Notes: a model not told the origin generated them from the sequence alone. A stretch of 64,000 nucleotides of DNA from Eubacteriales bacterium (GCA_030539335.1 JAUNSG010000001.1:1-64000), one strand, 5' to 3'. Counted from the stretch's first letter, positions 23,102 through 30,791 are shown. Numbers and translations are program-made.

Positions 23102-24028
23102 TTATCTATAACCATATCGACCCATGTAATCATCATCGTCATAATAGCCATCCCAATATGAGCCATTACGCCTTTGAAAGCCTGTGTCTTCCTGTTGCTT
23201 TTTCTTTTTCTTCTTCTTTTTACTACTGGTGTGAACACCGCCGGACATACCGGTTGTCTCAGTCTGTGTTTTTTTCTCACTTTCTTCTTTCTTCTCGGTT
23301 ACGGAGTTGGAACCTGTTTTATTGTAAGTTCCATAATATCCGCCGTATCCATATGGCTTTCCATATGGAGGAGTTGTCGGCGTGTATTTCTTATCCTGCA
23401 CCATTTCTTTCGCATCTTTCAGGAAGCGTTCCATACCGATATCGTCCTCACGGACTTTTACGGTTACATCCGCTGTTTCAAACAGCACATTCTTTGCAAG
23501 GTCATAAATTTTGATGGTCTTTTCATTGCGCTTATTCCAAATCAGGAAAATGTAGAACATATCGTCTTCAAGCTGGGCGAGAATCTGGTCATACAAATTC
23601 GTATCTACGCTCGAAGGAGTTGTCCCCATATTCACATGAGAATGCCCCTGCATACGAATATTGTTGAATACCTCATCATCGTTGTTCATCAGCCACATCT
23701 GATACTTCTCTTGGTCAGTATTAACCGTTGCACCGGTCACTTCCTGCGGATAGACCAAGATATCAGAGATAATATAGGCATCTTCCTCATCCTCACAACG
23801 CTTGGCGATACCATGCCACGCAACTTCCTTATCAAATTCACGCACAAGCGTCAGCATTTTCAGATAAGCAAGCTCCGTAAAATAGAGCGTTGCTTTTCTC
23901 TGGATAGTTCCAAACGTCTTCGTGAAATTGATTCTGCCGTCTGAAAGTTTAAGTCCTTTCAGTGCCTCTTCAAAATCTTTACGAATCTCATCGAGATTCT
24001 GCGATGTCATTTTGATAATCTTACTCAT
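23102..24028 (-). CDS. JAMM/MPN-family metalloprotease (deubiquitinase-like)
   Basis: 308 aa. The zinc-binding JAMM motif HSHVNMGTTPSSVD (His129, His131, Ser139, Asp142) and the upstream Glu69 in EVAWHG are all present, so it is likely active. JAMM enzymes cleave isopeptide or C-terminal bonds of ubiquitin-like proteins. After residue ~215 the tail is low complexity (Tyr/Gly, then a Lys-run KKKKKKKKQQ, then DDDDYMGRYGYR), possibly a nucleic-acid or partner-binding extension. The ATG at 24028 overlaps the stop of the 505-aa gene (ATGAGTAA). Resembles PRTRC protein A. Confidence 0.88.
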   Translation of the reverse strand: MSKIIKMTSQNLDEIRKDFEEALKGLKLSDGRINFTKTFGTIQRKATLYFTELAYLKMLTLVREFDKEVAWHGIAKRCEDEEDAYIISDILVYPQEVTGATVNTDQEKYQMWLMNNDDEVFNNIRMQGHSHVNMGTTPSSVDTNLYDQILAQLEDDMFYIFLIWNKRNEKTIKIYDLAKNVLFETADVTVKVREDDIGMERFLKDAKEMVQDKKYTPTTPPYGKPYGYGGYYGTYNKTGSNSVTEKKEESEKKTQTETTGMSGGVHTSSKKKKKKKKQQEDTGFQRRNGSYWDGYYDDDDYMGRYGYR

Positions 24029-25538
24029 TCGATTCCGTTTCTCCTTCCTGCGTTGCCGCATTTTCCGGCTCCTGCGGTTCCTGTGCCTTTAGCCATTCGA
24101 TAGCCTCTTTTGGCTCCACGACTCTTCCATCCGGCAATTCAATGCATCGGATATTTACATTACTGCCACTGAGACCATACAGTCTGGACATAAACTCCTG
24201 CATAACAGGACTGTCTGCAAAGTTCATACTCTTGCACGAAGCAACACACTGTTCGATTGCTCCAATATAATTATGATTTTTAAGAAGCTCGTTGATTGTT
24301 CTTTCGTAGTTACCCATACAACTGTATCTGTCGATGTGAGTATTCGGCGTGCATTCCCTGAACTCATATCCATAGTTATGTCCGCTCAAGCCTCTTACTC
24401 TTCCATTCAAATCAAACTGATATGCACAGCACATCTTTATCCGTAATGTCTGGTCGATGAAGATTGCATACATCAACTTCTTCATATCATCCTCTGGAAT
24501 GAAGTTGTTGCACATTCTGCCATTCGGACGGTACACATAGCTCCGCTTATTATCAATCATCTGCTTTGCCATATCCTCATCAAAGTAAGTGAGATAATCC
24601 ATACAAGAAAACACCATATATGTATCTGTTACTTCTTCAAGCACGAGCCTGTTATTACACAGGAAATATTCCATAATCTCAGAATCTTCTGAGGAACCCT
24701 GAGCAATCTTTGTTTCCAGTCCAAGCAAGCGAATTTCTTTATCTGCCTTATACCGAAGGTACTCACCAATTTGGTTATTCAGTCTGTCAATTTCATCTAT
24801 GTAATCACCAATCTCCCTCCGAACTTTTTCGCATTCCTGACGCTCATATCTCGTTTCAAATCCTGCAAGGAGATTACGGATTTTCTGCGTTCTGAAATCA
24901 TACTGGGAAGCAATCCTTGCAATGCAGTCCTCATACTTGTCTGATTTCTTTTCCCGGAGCGAATTGATAAGTTCCATCTCCAACTCAGAGACTCCAACTT
25001 CCGGGTCAAAATACCAAGGCAGGAAAGCAAAGATGGAGCACTGCAAATAATGCATCTTTTTCACATCCATCTTATCCGTGAAAAGATACACGCTTTTCTT
25101 CTCCGGATTGATGAAGCAAAGCACATAGAATGTCTTTCGGAAGAAATCAGTCACTTTATTCAACCGATGCCATCCCTCATACTGCTGTTCAAACGATGAT
25201 TTCATCAATTCCAAACACGCATAGTTGTCTTCCTGCGACTGACTCACAAAGTTGTGAATTTGAATTTGCCCCATCTCTCCACTAAGCGCATTTGAGTATC
25301 TACAAATCGCATTAAGCATGTCACGAATGCTGTTATCTCTGACCTGTCCAGCCGTATAGTGTGTTTCAGTGAAAGATAGGGTAACACTATCTTCCTTTGC
25401 CATTCTTGGCGCAACCAATGCTCTCAATGTAGACAGAAATGTTGCATCCCTCTGAAAGTAATCGCCTCTGATATTCTGGAAGAAGCTATTCGCTGCGTCG
25501 GAAACCAGTGGCGTACTGTTAATAACTGATTTGAACAT
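24021..25538 (-). CDS. 505-aa protein with candidate E2-like domain
   Basis: N-terminal two-thirds are mostly helical (possible coiled coil near residues 210-270) with no recognised domain. Residues ~370-460 contain HNYGYEF then NTHIDRYSCMGNYER, a His and Cys (Cys407) followed by MGN, then a helix ending NFADSPVMQEFM. That His-x5-Cys-(L/M)-G layout resembles the active site region of E2-like (UBC/RWD) proteins of prokaryotic PRTRC systems (protein B); this is inference, and no structure is tested here. Located between the JAMM gene and the Ubl/tRNA-Leu, it is a strong candidate for the missing conjugating factor. The tail is acidic. AAGGAGG precedes the ATG. Confidence 0.55.
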   Translation of the reverse strand: MFKSVINSTPLVSDAANSFFQNIRGDYFQRDATFLSTLRALVAPRMAKEDSVTLSFTETHYTAGQVRDNSIRDMLNAICRYSNALSGEMGQIQIHNFVSQSQEDNYACLELMKSSFEQQYEGWHRLNKVTDFFRKTFYVLCFINPEKKSVYLFTDKMDVKKMHYLQCSIFAFLPWYFDPEVGVSELEMELINSLREKKSDKYEDCIARIASQYDFRTQKIRNLLAGFETRYERQECEKVRREIGDYIDEIDRLNNQIGEYLRYKADKEIRLLGLETKIAQGSSEDSEIMEYFLCNNRLVLEEVTDTYMVFSCMDYLTYFDEDMAKQMIDNKRSYVYRPNGRMCNNFIPEDDMKKLMYAIFIDQTLRIKMCCAYQFDLNGRVRGLSGHNYGYEFRECTPNTHIDRYSCMGNYERTINELLKNHNYIGAIEQCVASCKSMNFADSPVMQEFMSRLYGLSGSNVNIRCIELPDGRVVEPKEAIEWLKAQEPQEPENAATQEGETESNE

Positions 25539-25581
25539 TGCCCTTTCCTCCTTGCATTTATATAATTCAAATTATTTTCAT

Positions 25582-25666
25582 TGGTGGCGAATGCCGGACT
25601 CGAACCGGCACGGCATAAGCCAGTGAATTTTAAGTCCACTGTGTCTTCCAGTTCCACCAATTCGCC
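25582..25666 (-). tRNA. tRNA-Leu (UAA)
   Basis: Acceptor GGCGAAT pairs with ATTCGCC; the anticodon stem GTGGA/TTCAC encloses CTTAAAA, anticodon UAA (reads UUA); a long variable arm and a GCCGG-TTCGAGT-CCGGC T-arm follow, with CCA encoded. It sits inside the ubiquitin-like operon, between the Ubl terminator and the 505-aa gene. Confidence 0.93.
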
Positions 25667-25670
25667 ATGA

Positions 25671-25707
25671 TAAAACCCGCCGCATCATATTGTTACGACA
25701 CGGCGGG
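25671..25707 (-). terminator. intrinsic terminator after the Ubl gene
   Basis: On the minus strand CCCGCCG...CGGCGGG closes a 7-bp stem followed by TTTTAT, just after the 76-aa Ubl gene and before tRNA-Leu. It should let most transcripts end here, with lower readthrough into the JAMM/E1 part. Confidence 0.8.
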
Positions 25708-25745
25708 ATGTTTAATTTAGCGCGTTATGTATCCGCAAAAAGTTC

Positions 25746-25976
25746 TTAGGCGGCGTTGTCAGCCTTAACGACATTTAACAGGAAGCACTTCTCGGTAATG
25801 CCGAAGTCAGCGAATGTCTTATCCAAATCGCCCGCCTGAAGACTCGAACCATCCAGATGCATTACGCCGCGAGTGTAATCAATTCCGGCATCCTCCAGAA
25901 CAGTACGCAGAGTAGTAGTGGAGTCAACAATAACAGATTCGCGCTTTACATTATTACCTACCATAACCTTTACCAT
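25746..25976 (-). CDS. ubiquitin-like beta-grasp protein (76 aa)
   Basis: Exactly 76 residues, the length of ubiquitin. The order (MVKVMVGN strand, TTLRTVLEDAGIDY helix region, LDGSSLQAGDL, FADFGITEKCFLLNVVKA) fits a beta-grasp fold and resembles PRTRC protein C and related phage/plasmid Ubls. The C-terminus is VKADNAA with no di-glycine, so if it is conjugated it would need processing or a different chemistry. Strong AAGGAG site. It lies with JAMM, E1-like and E2-like genes, which supports the assignment. Confidence 0.72.
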   Translation of the reverse strand: MVKVMVGNNVKRESVIVDSTTTLRTVLEDAGIDYTRGVMHLDGSSLQAGDLDKTFADFGITEKCFLLNVVKADNAA

Positions 25977-26025
25977 AATTAGTTCTCCTTTTCTTCGATA
26001 AAATTTTGTGATTTCGTTGAGTTGC

Positions 26026-26051
26026 CGAAAATGCCCGCATCAAGCGGGCAT
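26026..26051 (-). terminator. terminator-like hairpin before the Ubl gene
   Basis: On the minus strand ATGCCCGC-TTGAT-GCGGGCAT gives an 8-bp stem followed by TTTTCGG. It lies between the 132-aa gene and the Ubl gene and could reduce readthrough into the Ubl. Confidence 0.7.
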
Positions 26052-26082
26052 CCCAGACTTGTGTGGATTTGTGCGGCGTTGC

Positions 26083-26481
26083 TTACTGTGCAACAGAGAT
26101 GTTGGACATAATCTGCTCTTTCTCAGCAGCGATTTCCTCCAGAACTCCCGGCAGAGTCGCTTCCAGCTTGTTCAGGTTCAGGACATAAGCACCGATGGTA
26201 TCGGCAACCGCTTCCTTGATATCCCCCTCACGGCAGTCACAGATAAGAGTCATAACAGCTTTCTTCTCATCATCGTGGGTTTCAGAACCGAACTCAGCAC
26301 CATACTTGCAGATGCTACCTGCCCCAGCGCATACACCGAGCTTGAAAATCGGCTCCTTACCGTCCTCGCCGCCTCTCAGAACCAGAGCATCCGGACGATA
26401 CTTCTTTACCGTCTTAATATCCTCCAGCTTCATTGCGCTTGTTACAACAACTGCATCTCCTGCGATAGTGATTTTTGCCAT
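26083..26481 (-). CDS. conserved mobile-element protein (132 aa), Ubl-adjacent
   Basis: No named family. A beta-rich N-terminus (MAKITIAGDAVVVTSAMKLE) with the ITIAGDAV start typical of clostridial mobile-element proteins, a central ALVLRGGEDGKEPIFKLGVC block and a helical C-terminal third. Homologues (by recall) accompany PRTRC-like Ubl cassettes in gut Clostridia. Probably part of the same functional unit; role unknown. AAGGAG precedes the ATG. Confidence 0.6.
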   Translation of the reverse strand: MAKITIAGDAVVVTSAMKLEDIKTVKKYRPDALVLRGGEDGKEPIFKLGVCAGAGSICKYGAEFGSETHDDEKKAVMTLICDCREGDIKEAVADTIGAYVLNLNKLEATLPGVLEEIAAEKEQIMSNISVAQ

Positions 26482-26585
26482 AGTCTTTGTCTCCTTTTCT
26501 TTCTTATAATATAGTCGCTATTCGTTACCGTCTGGCAATACGGTATCCACCCACGCCACGAGGAGGCTGCGCCGTTGTGGGCATT

Positions 26586-26613
26586 GCCAACCGCAGGAGG
26601 AGGGACGGTTGGC
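26586..26613 (-). other. 8-bp hairpin in 162-nt intergenic region
   Basis: Between 26482 and 26643 there is no gene; the frame there is a shadow. On the minus strand GCCAACCG-(12 nt)-CGGTTGGC is a clear stem. The surrounding sequence is GC-rich relative to neighbours (CGCCACGAGGAGGCTGCGCC). No T-run. Possibly a leader element for the 26083 gene. Confidence 0.4.
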
Positions 26614-26643
26614 GTATCAGAATTTAGGAATATTTGTATTGTT

Positions 26644-26823
26644 TTATATTCTGGAAAGGAAATCGTCACACGCCTTTCGTTCATCATCATTGACTAATAC
26701 TTCAAAATGTATGAGATTTCCATTTTCGCTTGTTTCAAAACGAATCTTGTTGTTCGACAAGAATGTTCGGAATGAATACGCATCCTGTTTTGTAAGATTC
26801 ACTGAGTTCCAATTTCTGTTCAT
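26644..26823 (-). CDS. small conserved protein (59 aa)
   Basis: Begins MNRNWNSVNLTKQDAYSFRT and ends VNDDERKACDDFLSRI, with a LIHFEV strand; similar short proteins occur in clostridial mobile elements. The real start is ATG 26823 with GGTGAG upstream; the longer frame to 26955 lies inside the 26834 gene. Function unknown. Confidence 0.6.
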   Translation of the reverse strand: MNRNWNSVNLTKQDAYSFRTFLSNNKIRFETSENGNLIHFEVLVNDDERKACDDFLSRI

Positions 26824-26833
26824 ATTCTCACCA

Positions 26834-27397
26834 CTACTCTTCTTCCAGCTCCATTTCTGGATATGGGAACTCTGTAAACTCATCCGTACCATCCTCGGTT
26901 TCAAGGTACATCGGACGATACACGGAAATTCCATGTTGCGTGTAAAGATACTCACAAATATGGTCTTTCAAATCCTCGCAGAGTTCATCCGGGTCATCGG
27001 CAATGTCAAACAGATTCGGGGCAATTACCATCAGGCACCCATAAATGGCATCGTCAAGTTCCATCTCACGTTCGTCAATCGTTTCCAATTCTTCGGCTTC
27101 AGTGTAATCCCCACTTTCACCTATCAGGATATTTACAACGTCCTTGGAGAGATATTTGTCATAGATTTCACCTACTGTGCTTTCACAATCTCTTCTGCTT
27201 ACAACCGCTTCTTCCTCAATCTCCTCGTCGTCTGCCGTTACCATGATGAGTGGCAAATCGTCATCTTCCGTAAGAAAAATCCCTATACCATACTCATGAT
27301 TTTCGGCAATCATCGTCAACGAGTTCGCCAGTTCACTCTTGTGTTCCGTAAAATAATCCCAGACATCGCTGGCTTCTACAATAGTTCTTGCCGCCAT
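26834..27397 (-). CDS. acidic hypothetical protein (187 aa)
   Basis: Strongly acidic throughout, with DDEEIEEEAVVSRRDCES and an acidic C-terminus (EFPYPEMELEEE). Starts MAARTIVEASDVWDY at ATG 27397, with GGAGGG 7 nt upstream; an extra TTG start is possible at 27412. No family recognised; the same neighbourhood (133-aa protein, this, 59-aa, 132-aa, Ubl) recurs in clostridial mobile elements, by recall. Confidence 0.58.
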   Translation of the reverse strand: MAARTIVEASDVWDYFTEHKSELANSLTMIAENHEYGIGIFLTEDDDLPLIMVTADDEEIEEEAVVSRRDCESTVGEIYDKYLSKDVVNILIGESGDYTEAEELETIDEREMELDDAIYGCLMVIAPNLFDIADDPDELCEDLKDHICEYLYTQHGISVYRPMYLETEDGTDEFTEFPYPEMELEEE

Positions 27398-27412
27398 AAT
27401 ATATCCCTCCAA

Positions 27413-27814
27413 TCAAGCCGTTCTGAGCAATCCACCGAGGCTCGGCTGAATGCCAATGCTTCCAAATTCCGAACACCATTTATCATTCAAGTTCTCAACA
27501 TAGACAAGAGCCGTTCCATTTCTCAGGTCTTCCCTGTCCATCTCCCACTCTTCCTCGCTATCTGATACATACAGATACGACAAGAGTTCACCAAACTTCG
27601 TGATGTTTCGGATGACATGATACACTAACGCATCATATTTCTTTTCAAATTCTGCCACCCGCCTCTTCTGGTCATCATTCAGCCAGTAAAGAAAGCCACC
27701 ATTTTCCGAGAGATTTACTTTATCCTGATTCTGGAACTCATTGATTACATTGCTGTGAAGTTTCAGCATTTTCATACGTTCAAGAGCCTCTGCCTTCTTC
27801 ATTTCGCGTGTCAT
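27413..27814 (-). CDS. conserved mobile-element protein (133 aa)
   Basis: Begins MTREMKKAEALERMKMLKLH and contains a WLNDDQKRRVAEFEKKYDAL helix; proteins with this start are widespread in clostridial mobile elements, without an assigned function (from memory). Strong AAGGAGG site. First gene downstream of RNA element F, and probably the promoter-proximal gene of the Ubl operon. Confidence 0.6.
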   Translation of the reverse strand: MTREMKKAEALERMKMLKLHSNVINEFQNQDKVNLSENGGFLYWLNDDQKRRVAEFEKKYDALVYHVIRNITKFGELLSYLYVSDSEEEWEMDREDLRNGTALVYVENLNDKWCSEFGSIGIQPSLGGLLRTA

Positions 27815-27845
27815 AACAAATCCTCCTTATCTACGTCTATCATCA

Positions 27846-28254
27846 GATGGAGGAAGTTTTACCCGATTGGTTCATTATCAGGCTGCCTTAGATAATGCCA
27901 ACCAACTCCCACTTCCAAGTCTGCACTTTGATTTTTCCATCCGCAGAGGCAGCATTTCCTCCGCTTGTACACTTTCGCAGTACCCAGCGCCGCTTACATA
28001 AACAGCCTTTCGTTTTTACTCCGGGAGCCAACCGGAACTGGCGGCTAACCTTTAAGTTTATGAGCGGTCTGAGCGTTAGGAAGTTTCTGTCTTCCCCACG
28101 GAATCGTACCGTGCCATCGTTTCACTCTGAAACCACGAAACCTTTGCTCTTAAAAGTCCCGCAGCCTCTGCAATAACGAATCGAACCTCGCCGCCGCAAC
28201 ACCCACCCTCTGTTGCTACACCTGCTTACCTACCTGTATAGAGGGACTGATTTA
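27846..28254 (-). ncRNA. large structured RNA candidate F (about 410 nt)
   Basis: The HU gene ends at 28274 and the next gene starts at 27814; the gap has no gene. On the minus strand it holds many perfect hairpins: GCTTACC/GGTAAGC, GCAACA/TGTTGC, GTTTC-AGAGT-GAAAC, CACGG/CCGTG, GGAAG/CTTCC, and TTGGTT..CATTATC with GATAATG..ACCAA (27867-27903). An 8-bp long-range pair joins GCAGAGGC (27943-27950) to GCCTCTGC (28164-28171). This density argues for a folded RNA, not spacer. No known family recognised. Confidence 0.6.
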
Positions 28255-28273
28255 TCGGTAAGCACCCAATATA

Positions 28274-28582
28274 TCAACATTCAGTCCGTATAACCGCTTC
28301 TTTCAAACGATTTCCGGGCTTGAATGACGGTACAACCCTCGCCGGAATTGTTATCTGCTCATTCGTTCTCGGATTCCTTCCCACTCTCTCAGACATCTGC
28401 TTAGGTTCAAAAAAGCCGAAACCTGCAAACTGAACTTTATTCCCGTTAGACAGCTCATCCGTAATATCATTGAGAAGTGTATCAACAATAGTTGCTACCA
28501 TTTTCTGGCTATACCCTGTCTCATTGGCAACCCGTGTGACGATATCTACTTTACTCACAACTTTCTTTTTCAAACTAACCAT
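28274..28582 (-). CDS. HU/IHF-family DNA-binding protein
   Basis: 102 aa. HU fold signatures: VSKVDIVTRVANETGYSQK, VQFAGFGFFEPK and a GRNPRTNEQITIPA arm ending in PSFKPG. HU bends and packages DNA, often aiding replication or recombination. AAGGAG precedes the ATG at 28582; the stop is at 28274. A second, divergent HU-like gene is at 43043. Confidence 0.9.
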   Translation of the reverse strand: MVSLKKKVVSKVDIVTRVANETGYSQKMVATIVDTLLNDITDELSNGNKVQFAGFGFFEPKQMSERVGRNPRTNEQITIPARVVPSFKPGNRLKEAVIRTEC

Positions 28583-28585
28583 TGG

Positions 28586-28735
28586 CTACATCTCCTTTAC
28601 CTCATATCCCATCGACTTATACTTCATCTTTGCGCCGCTCTTTTCCTTCTCAGATACAACCGCAGTAAACCTGTCGATAATTCCACAAGCCAGCGTTTTG
28701 CTGCAAACCAGAGTTACTCTTCCTTCTTTCTTCAT
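28586..28735 (-). CDS. small hypothetical protein (49 aa)
   Basis: MKKEGRVTLVCSKTLACGII plus a basic C-terminus GAKMKYKSMGYEVKEM. AGGAGG lies 9 nt upstream of ATG 28735, and its stop lies just before the HU ribosome site. Too short to assign. Confidence 0.55.
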   Translation of the reverse strand: MKKEGRVTLVCSKTLACGIIDRFTAVVSEKEKSGAKMKYKSMGYEVKEM

Positions 28736-28762
28736 AATCCATTTCCTCCTGTAAACTTCTGC

Positions 28763-28957
28763 TTAATAAAATTTATTTACTACTTTCCTTATTCTCTTTG
28801 GCTTGTCTCTTGAAGTTCCAAGTTCTTTTATCAAAGCCTGAATAAGCTGTTCCTTTTTATATTCTCTTGTATTGATGTTCGGCGGCATCTCATCTTCTTG
28901 CTTTCTTTTCCAGTTTTCCGCACGCTCCTCACGCAATCTATCCCATATATCCGGCAT
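28763..28957 (-). CDS. small charged protein (64 aa)
   Basis: A helical, very charged protein (MPDIWDRLREERAENWKRKQ ...) ending in a basic tail KRIRKVVNKFY. GGTGATAAGG lies upstream of ATG 28957. No family recognised. Confidence 0.5.
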   Translation of the reverse strand: MPDIWDRLREERAENWKRKQEDEMPPNINTREYKKEQLIQALIKELGTSRDKPKRIRKVVNKFY

Positions 28958-28970
28958 CCTTATCACCACT

Positions 28971-29120
28971 CTAATCTCTGAAACTCGGATATGATACCAA
29001 ACGGCACTTTGATGAATGCCGCAACTTATTTACAAAGTTCCTGCACCGATAGTAGCTGTCAAAATGTTTGCTTACTCTGGCACCAGATTCCAGAACAATG
29101 AATGTTACAGTTAAATCCAT
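28971..29120 (-). CDS. small hypothetical protein (49 aa)
   Basis: MDLTVTFIVLESGARVSKHF with DSYYRCRNFVNKLRH and YPSFRD. GGAGG lies upstream; its ATG overlaps the stop of the next gene (TGATG), strong evidence of coupled translation. Short relatives of this sequence occur in clostridial phages (from memory). Function unknown. Confidence 0.6.
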   Translation of the reverse strand: MDLTVTFIVLESGARVSKHFDSYYRCRNFVNKLRHSSKCRLVSYPSFRD

Positions 29121-29527
29121 CAGCTTACCTCCCGTATATCTCCAAACATTTTGTCAAACACACTTGCATCAAGAAATGCTTTGTCGGCGCTGTCATCTAA
29201 CCCAGTGAATATCCTGTGAGCCGCTTCATGTTTGAGAACCACCCACTTCCCAGTCGGGTAAACTCCGCTCTGTATTTCCTTGTTCGTTACCCAGTTTGGA
29301 GTTTCTGTTGATTCCATGACAGTAAAACCGGAAGCCATCGCTTTAGCGCATTCCTCGCACGGCTCATAATTGATGATTGCGTGCATCGGCATCTCAAAAT
29401 CCTCATGTTTTCTGCCATCGCCAACATGTCCCATTAGAGCAATCTCATTCTTTTCTTTTCCGCACCAGAAGCATACCGGAATCGTAGGATTCACACCGTA
29501 CTTCGGCGATAACTTGATTCCGCTCAT
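29120..29527 (-). CDS. hypothetical zinc-binding protein (135 aa)
   Basis: A CFWCGKEKNE knuckle and a later EPCEECA suggest one zinc site, with IALMGHVGDGRKHEDFEMPM and a GKWVVLKHEAAHRIF segment. Resembles uncharacterised phage proteins. GAGGTG-like site upstream. Function unknown. Confidence 0.58.
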   Translation of the reverse strand: MSGIKLSPKYGVNPTIPVCFWCGKEKNEIALMGHVGDGRKHEDFEMPMHAIINYEPCEECAKAMASGFTVMESTETPNWVTNKEIQSGVYPTGKWVVLKHEAAHRIFTGLDDSADKAFLDASVFDKMFGDIREVS

Positions 29528-29539
29528 AACTGCACCTCC

Positions 29540-30040
29540 TTACATACGCCCATCTCTACTACTAAAAATCTCCTTTACCACACCATTTTTGTAATAAATT
29601 CTTGCATCAGGCGAAGTCCACCCATATTCATCTGACAAATAGTGAGCGTATTCCTCAATATCTTTGAATCGAATCCTGCCAGCATACGACTTGGAACTGT
29701 ATAAAGTTTCAAATTCAGGCTTTACTACACATTCATATCCGCCAAATTTCCTGTTCCACTCTGCAACCGTATCTTTGTAAATACCATCATAAACGCTGAC
29801 TGGGTATCCTTCAGTTGAGTATTTGTCAATTGGAACAGGCTCAACAAAGTAACGACTCCATCTGTCGCCACAGCACGGACAGTCCTGTCCATTATCAACG
29901 CCGTCCCAATAGCATCCAAGTTCCTCTGCCTTAGAAATAGCTTCGTCTTCGTTCTCTGCTTCTATAAACAACCTGTGACACACCTTATCGTTTACGATAA
30001 AATAACCATAAGAATTGTTTTGTTGAAACTGATAAAACAT
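29540..30040 (-). CDS. hypothetical protein with PCCG motif (166 aa)
   Basis: Begins MFYQFQQNNSYGYFIVNDKV at ATG 30040 with AGGAGG 8 nt upstream; the preceding TLTALLGG-like extension is a shadow. It carries QDCPCCGDRW, a probable zinc or Fe-S site, and a C-terminal YYKNGVVKEIFSS. A repeated EAENEDEAISKAEEL segment hints at a DUF-like sensor fold. Role unknown. Confidence 0.58.
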   Translation of the reverse strand: MFYQFQQNNSYGYFIVNDKVCHRLFIEAENEDEAISKAEELGCYWDGVDNGQDCPCCGDRWSRYFVEPVPIDKYSTEGYPVSVYDGIYKDTVAEWNRKFGGYECVVKPEFETLYSSKSYAGRIRFKDIEEYAHYLSDEYGWTSPDARIYYKNGVVKEIFSSRDGRM

Positions 30041-30051
30041 AACCGCACCTC

Positions 30052-30267
30052 CTAGTAAAGCCAACATTCCTTCGAGAACAACAAATAAAATCCAATCGGA
30101 GCTATAAGTAAAACCGGAGTGATATCCCTATCCTCCGGTGTCTGTCCATGCAAAGCAAAAACCACGACGAACACGCAAAGCAAAAGCGCTGCAATACCCG
30201 TCAATCTTTGCTGAATCATCTTTTTCTGTCTGATTTTCCGACGAATTTCTGCCTCAGCTCCCATCAT
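30052..30267 (-). CDS. small two-helix membrane protein (71 aa)
   Basis: A basic N-terminus (RRKIRQKKMIQQRLTG) precedes two membrane helices (IAALLLCVFVVVFALHG and ITPVLLIAPIGFYLLF), in the positive-inside orientation. GAGGA upstream of ATG 30267. Function unknown; small membrane proteins are frequent in this arm (11596, 12357, 30570, 31549). Confidence 0.58.
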   Translation of the reverse strand: MMGAEAEIRRKIRQKKMIQQRLTGIAALLLCVFVVVFALHGQTPEDRDITPVLLIAPIGFYLLFSKECWLY

Positions 30268-30577
30268 TTGTCAATTCCTCTTCGTACAGAACCTCATATC
30301 CCAAGGTCACAGCGTACTGCAATTCCAGAGACGCACCGAGGCTCTCTTCCCAACCCTTCAGCATGAATATCGTGTCGCAGGTATCCAGCATCAAGATTCC
30401 AATGCGGATATAATCCTTGTATGTTGTTGACTCCGGCGGTAAACCATCACTGATTTTCGCCGGATTGATTACCATTCCCCGATAACCATGCTCATTAAGC
30501 CATTCCTCAGCTCTGGCAAATCTTTCTAAATAATCTGCTGTTCCGGTGACTTTCCCGGCTATGTAAATCTTACCCAT
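30254..30577 (-). CDS. DUF4406/SLOG-family protein (nucleoside deoxyribosyltransferase-like)
   Basis: 107 aa. Starts MGKIYIAGKVTGTADYLER, with NPAKISDGLPPESTTYKDYI and MLDTCDTIFMLKGWEES, then a GYEVLYEEE strand. This pattern fits the SLOG/DUF4406 Rossmann-type nucleotide-binding family common in phages. AGGAGG precedes ATG 30577. A distinct SLOG protein is at 3642. Confidence 0.75.
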   Translation of the reverse strand: MGKIYIAGKVTGTADYLERFARAEEWLNEHGYRGMVINPAKISDGLPPESTTYKDYIRIGILMLDTCDTIFMLKGWEESLGASLELQYAVTLGYEVLYEEELTNDGS

Positions 30578-30791
30578 ACACACCTCCTGCTACCTGATAG
30601 TAGCCAAAACCAAAAACCCTAATGCCCTTCAGGAGCCACGCCGGAGCATAGAAGATGTTTGCACAGATTTTCCCAACCATGCACTGCCCTTCGATAAACT
30701 CATCATGCATATGCTTTGCGGACATCCGCTTCGCTGTAATCAGATTGATTGCGATATACACAATCAGCACAATAACCTCAACAATTTTCAT
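30570..30791 (-). CDS. small membrane protein (73 aa)
   Basis: A hydrophobic N-terminal helix (MKIVEVIVLIVYIAINLITA) and an amphipathic later segment (IFYAPAWLLKGIRVFGFGYY). The ATG at 30791 has an AGGG sequence upstream. No family recognised. Confidence 0.55.
   Translation of the reverse strand: MKIVEVIVLIVYIAINLITAKRMSAKHMHDEFIEGQCMVGKICANIFYAPAWLLKGIRVFGFGYYQVAGGVYG

Noticed and set aside
27846..28254. Group I intron or RNase P RNA
   Set aside because: No P/Q/R/S core sequences of group I introns and no split gene around it; no RNase P CR-I to CR-V order. Called a structured RNA of unknown type.
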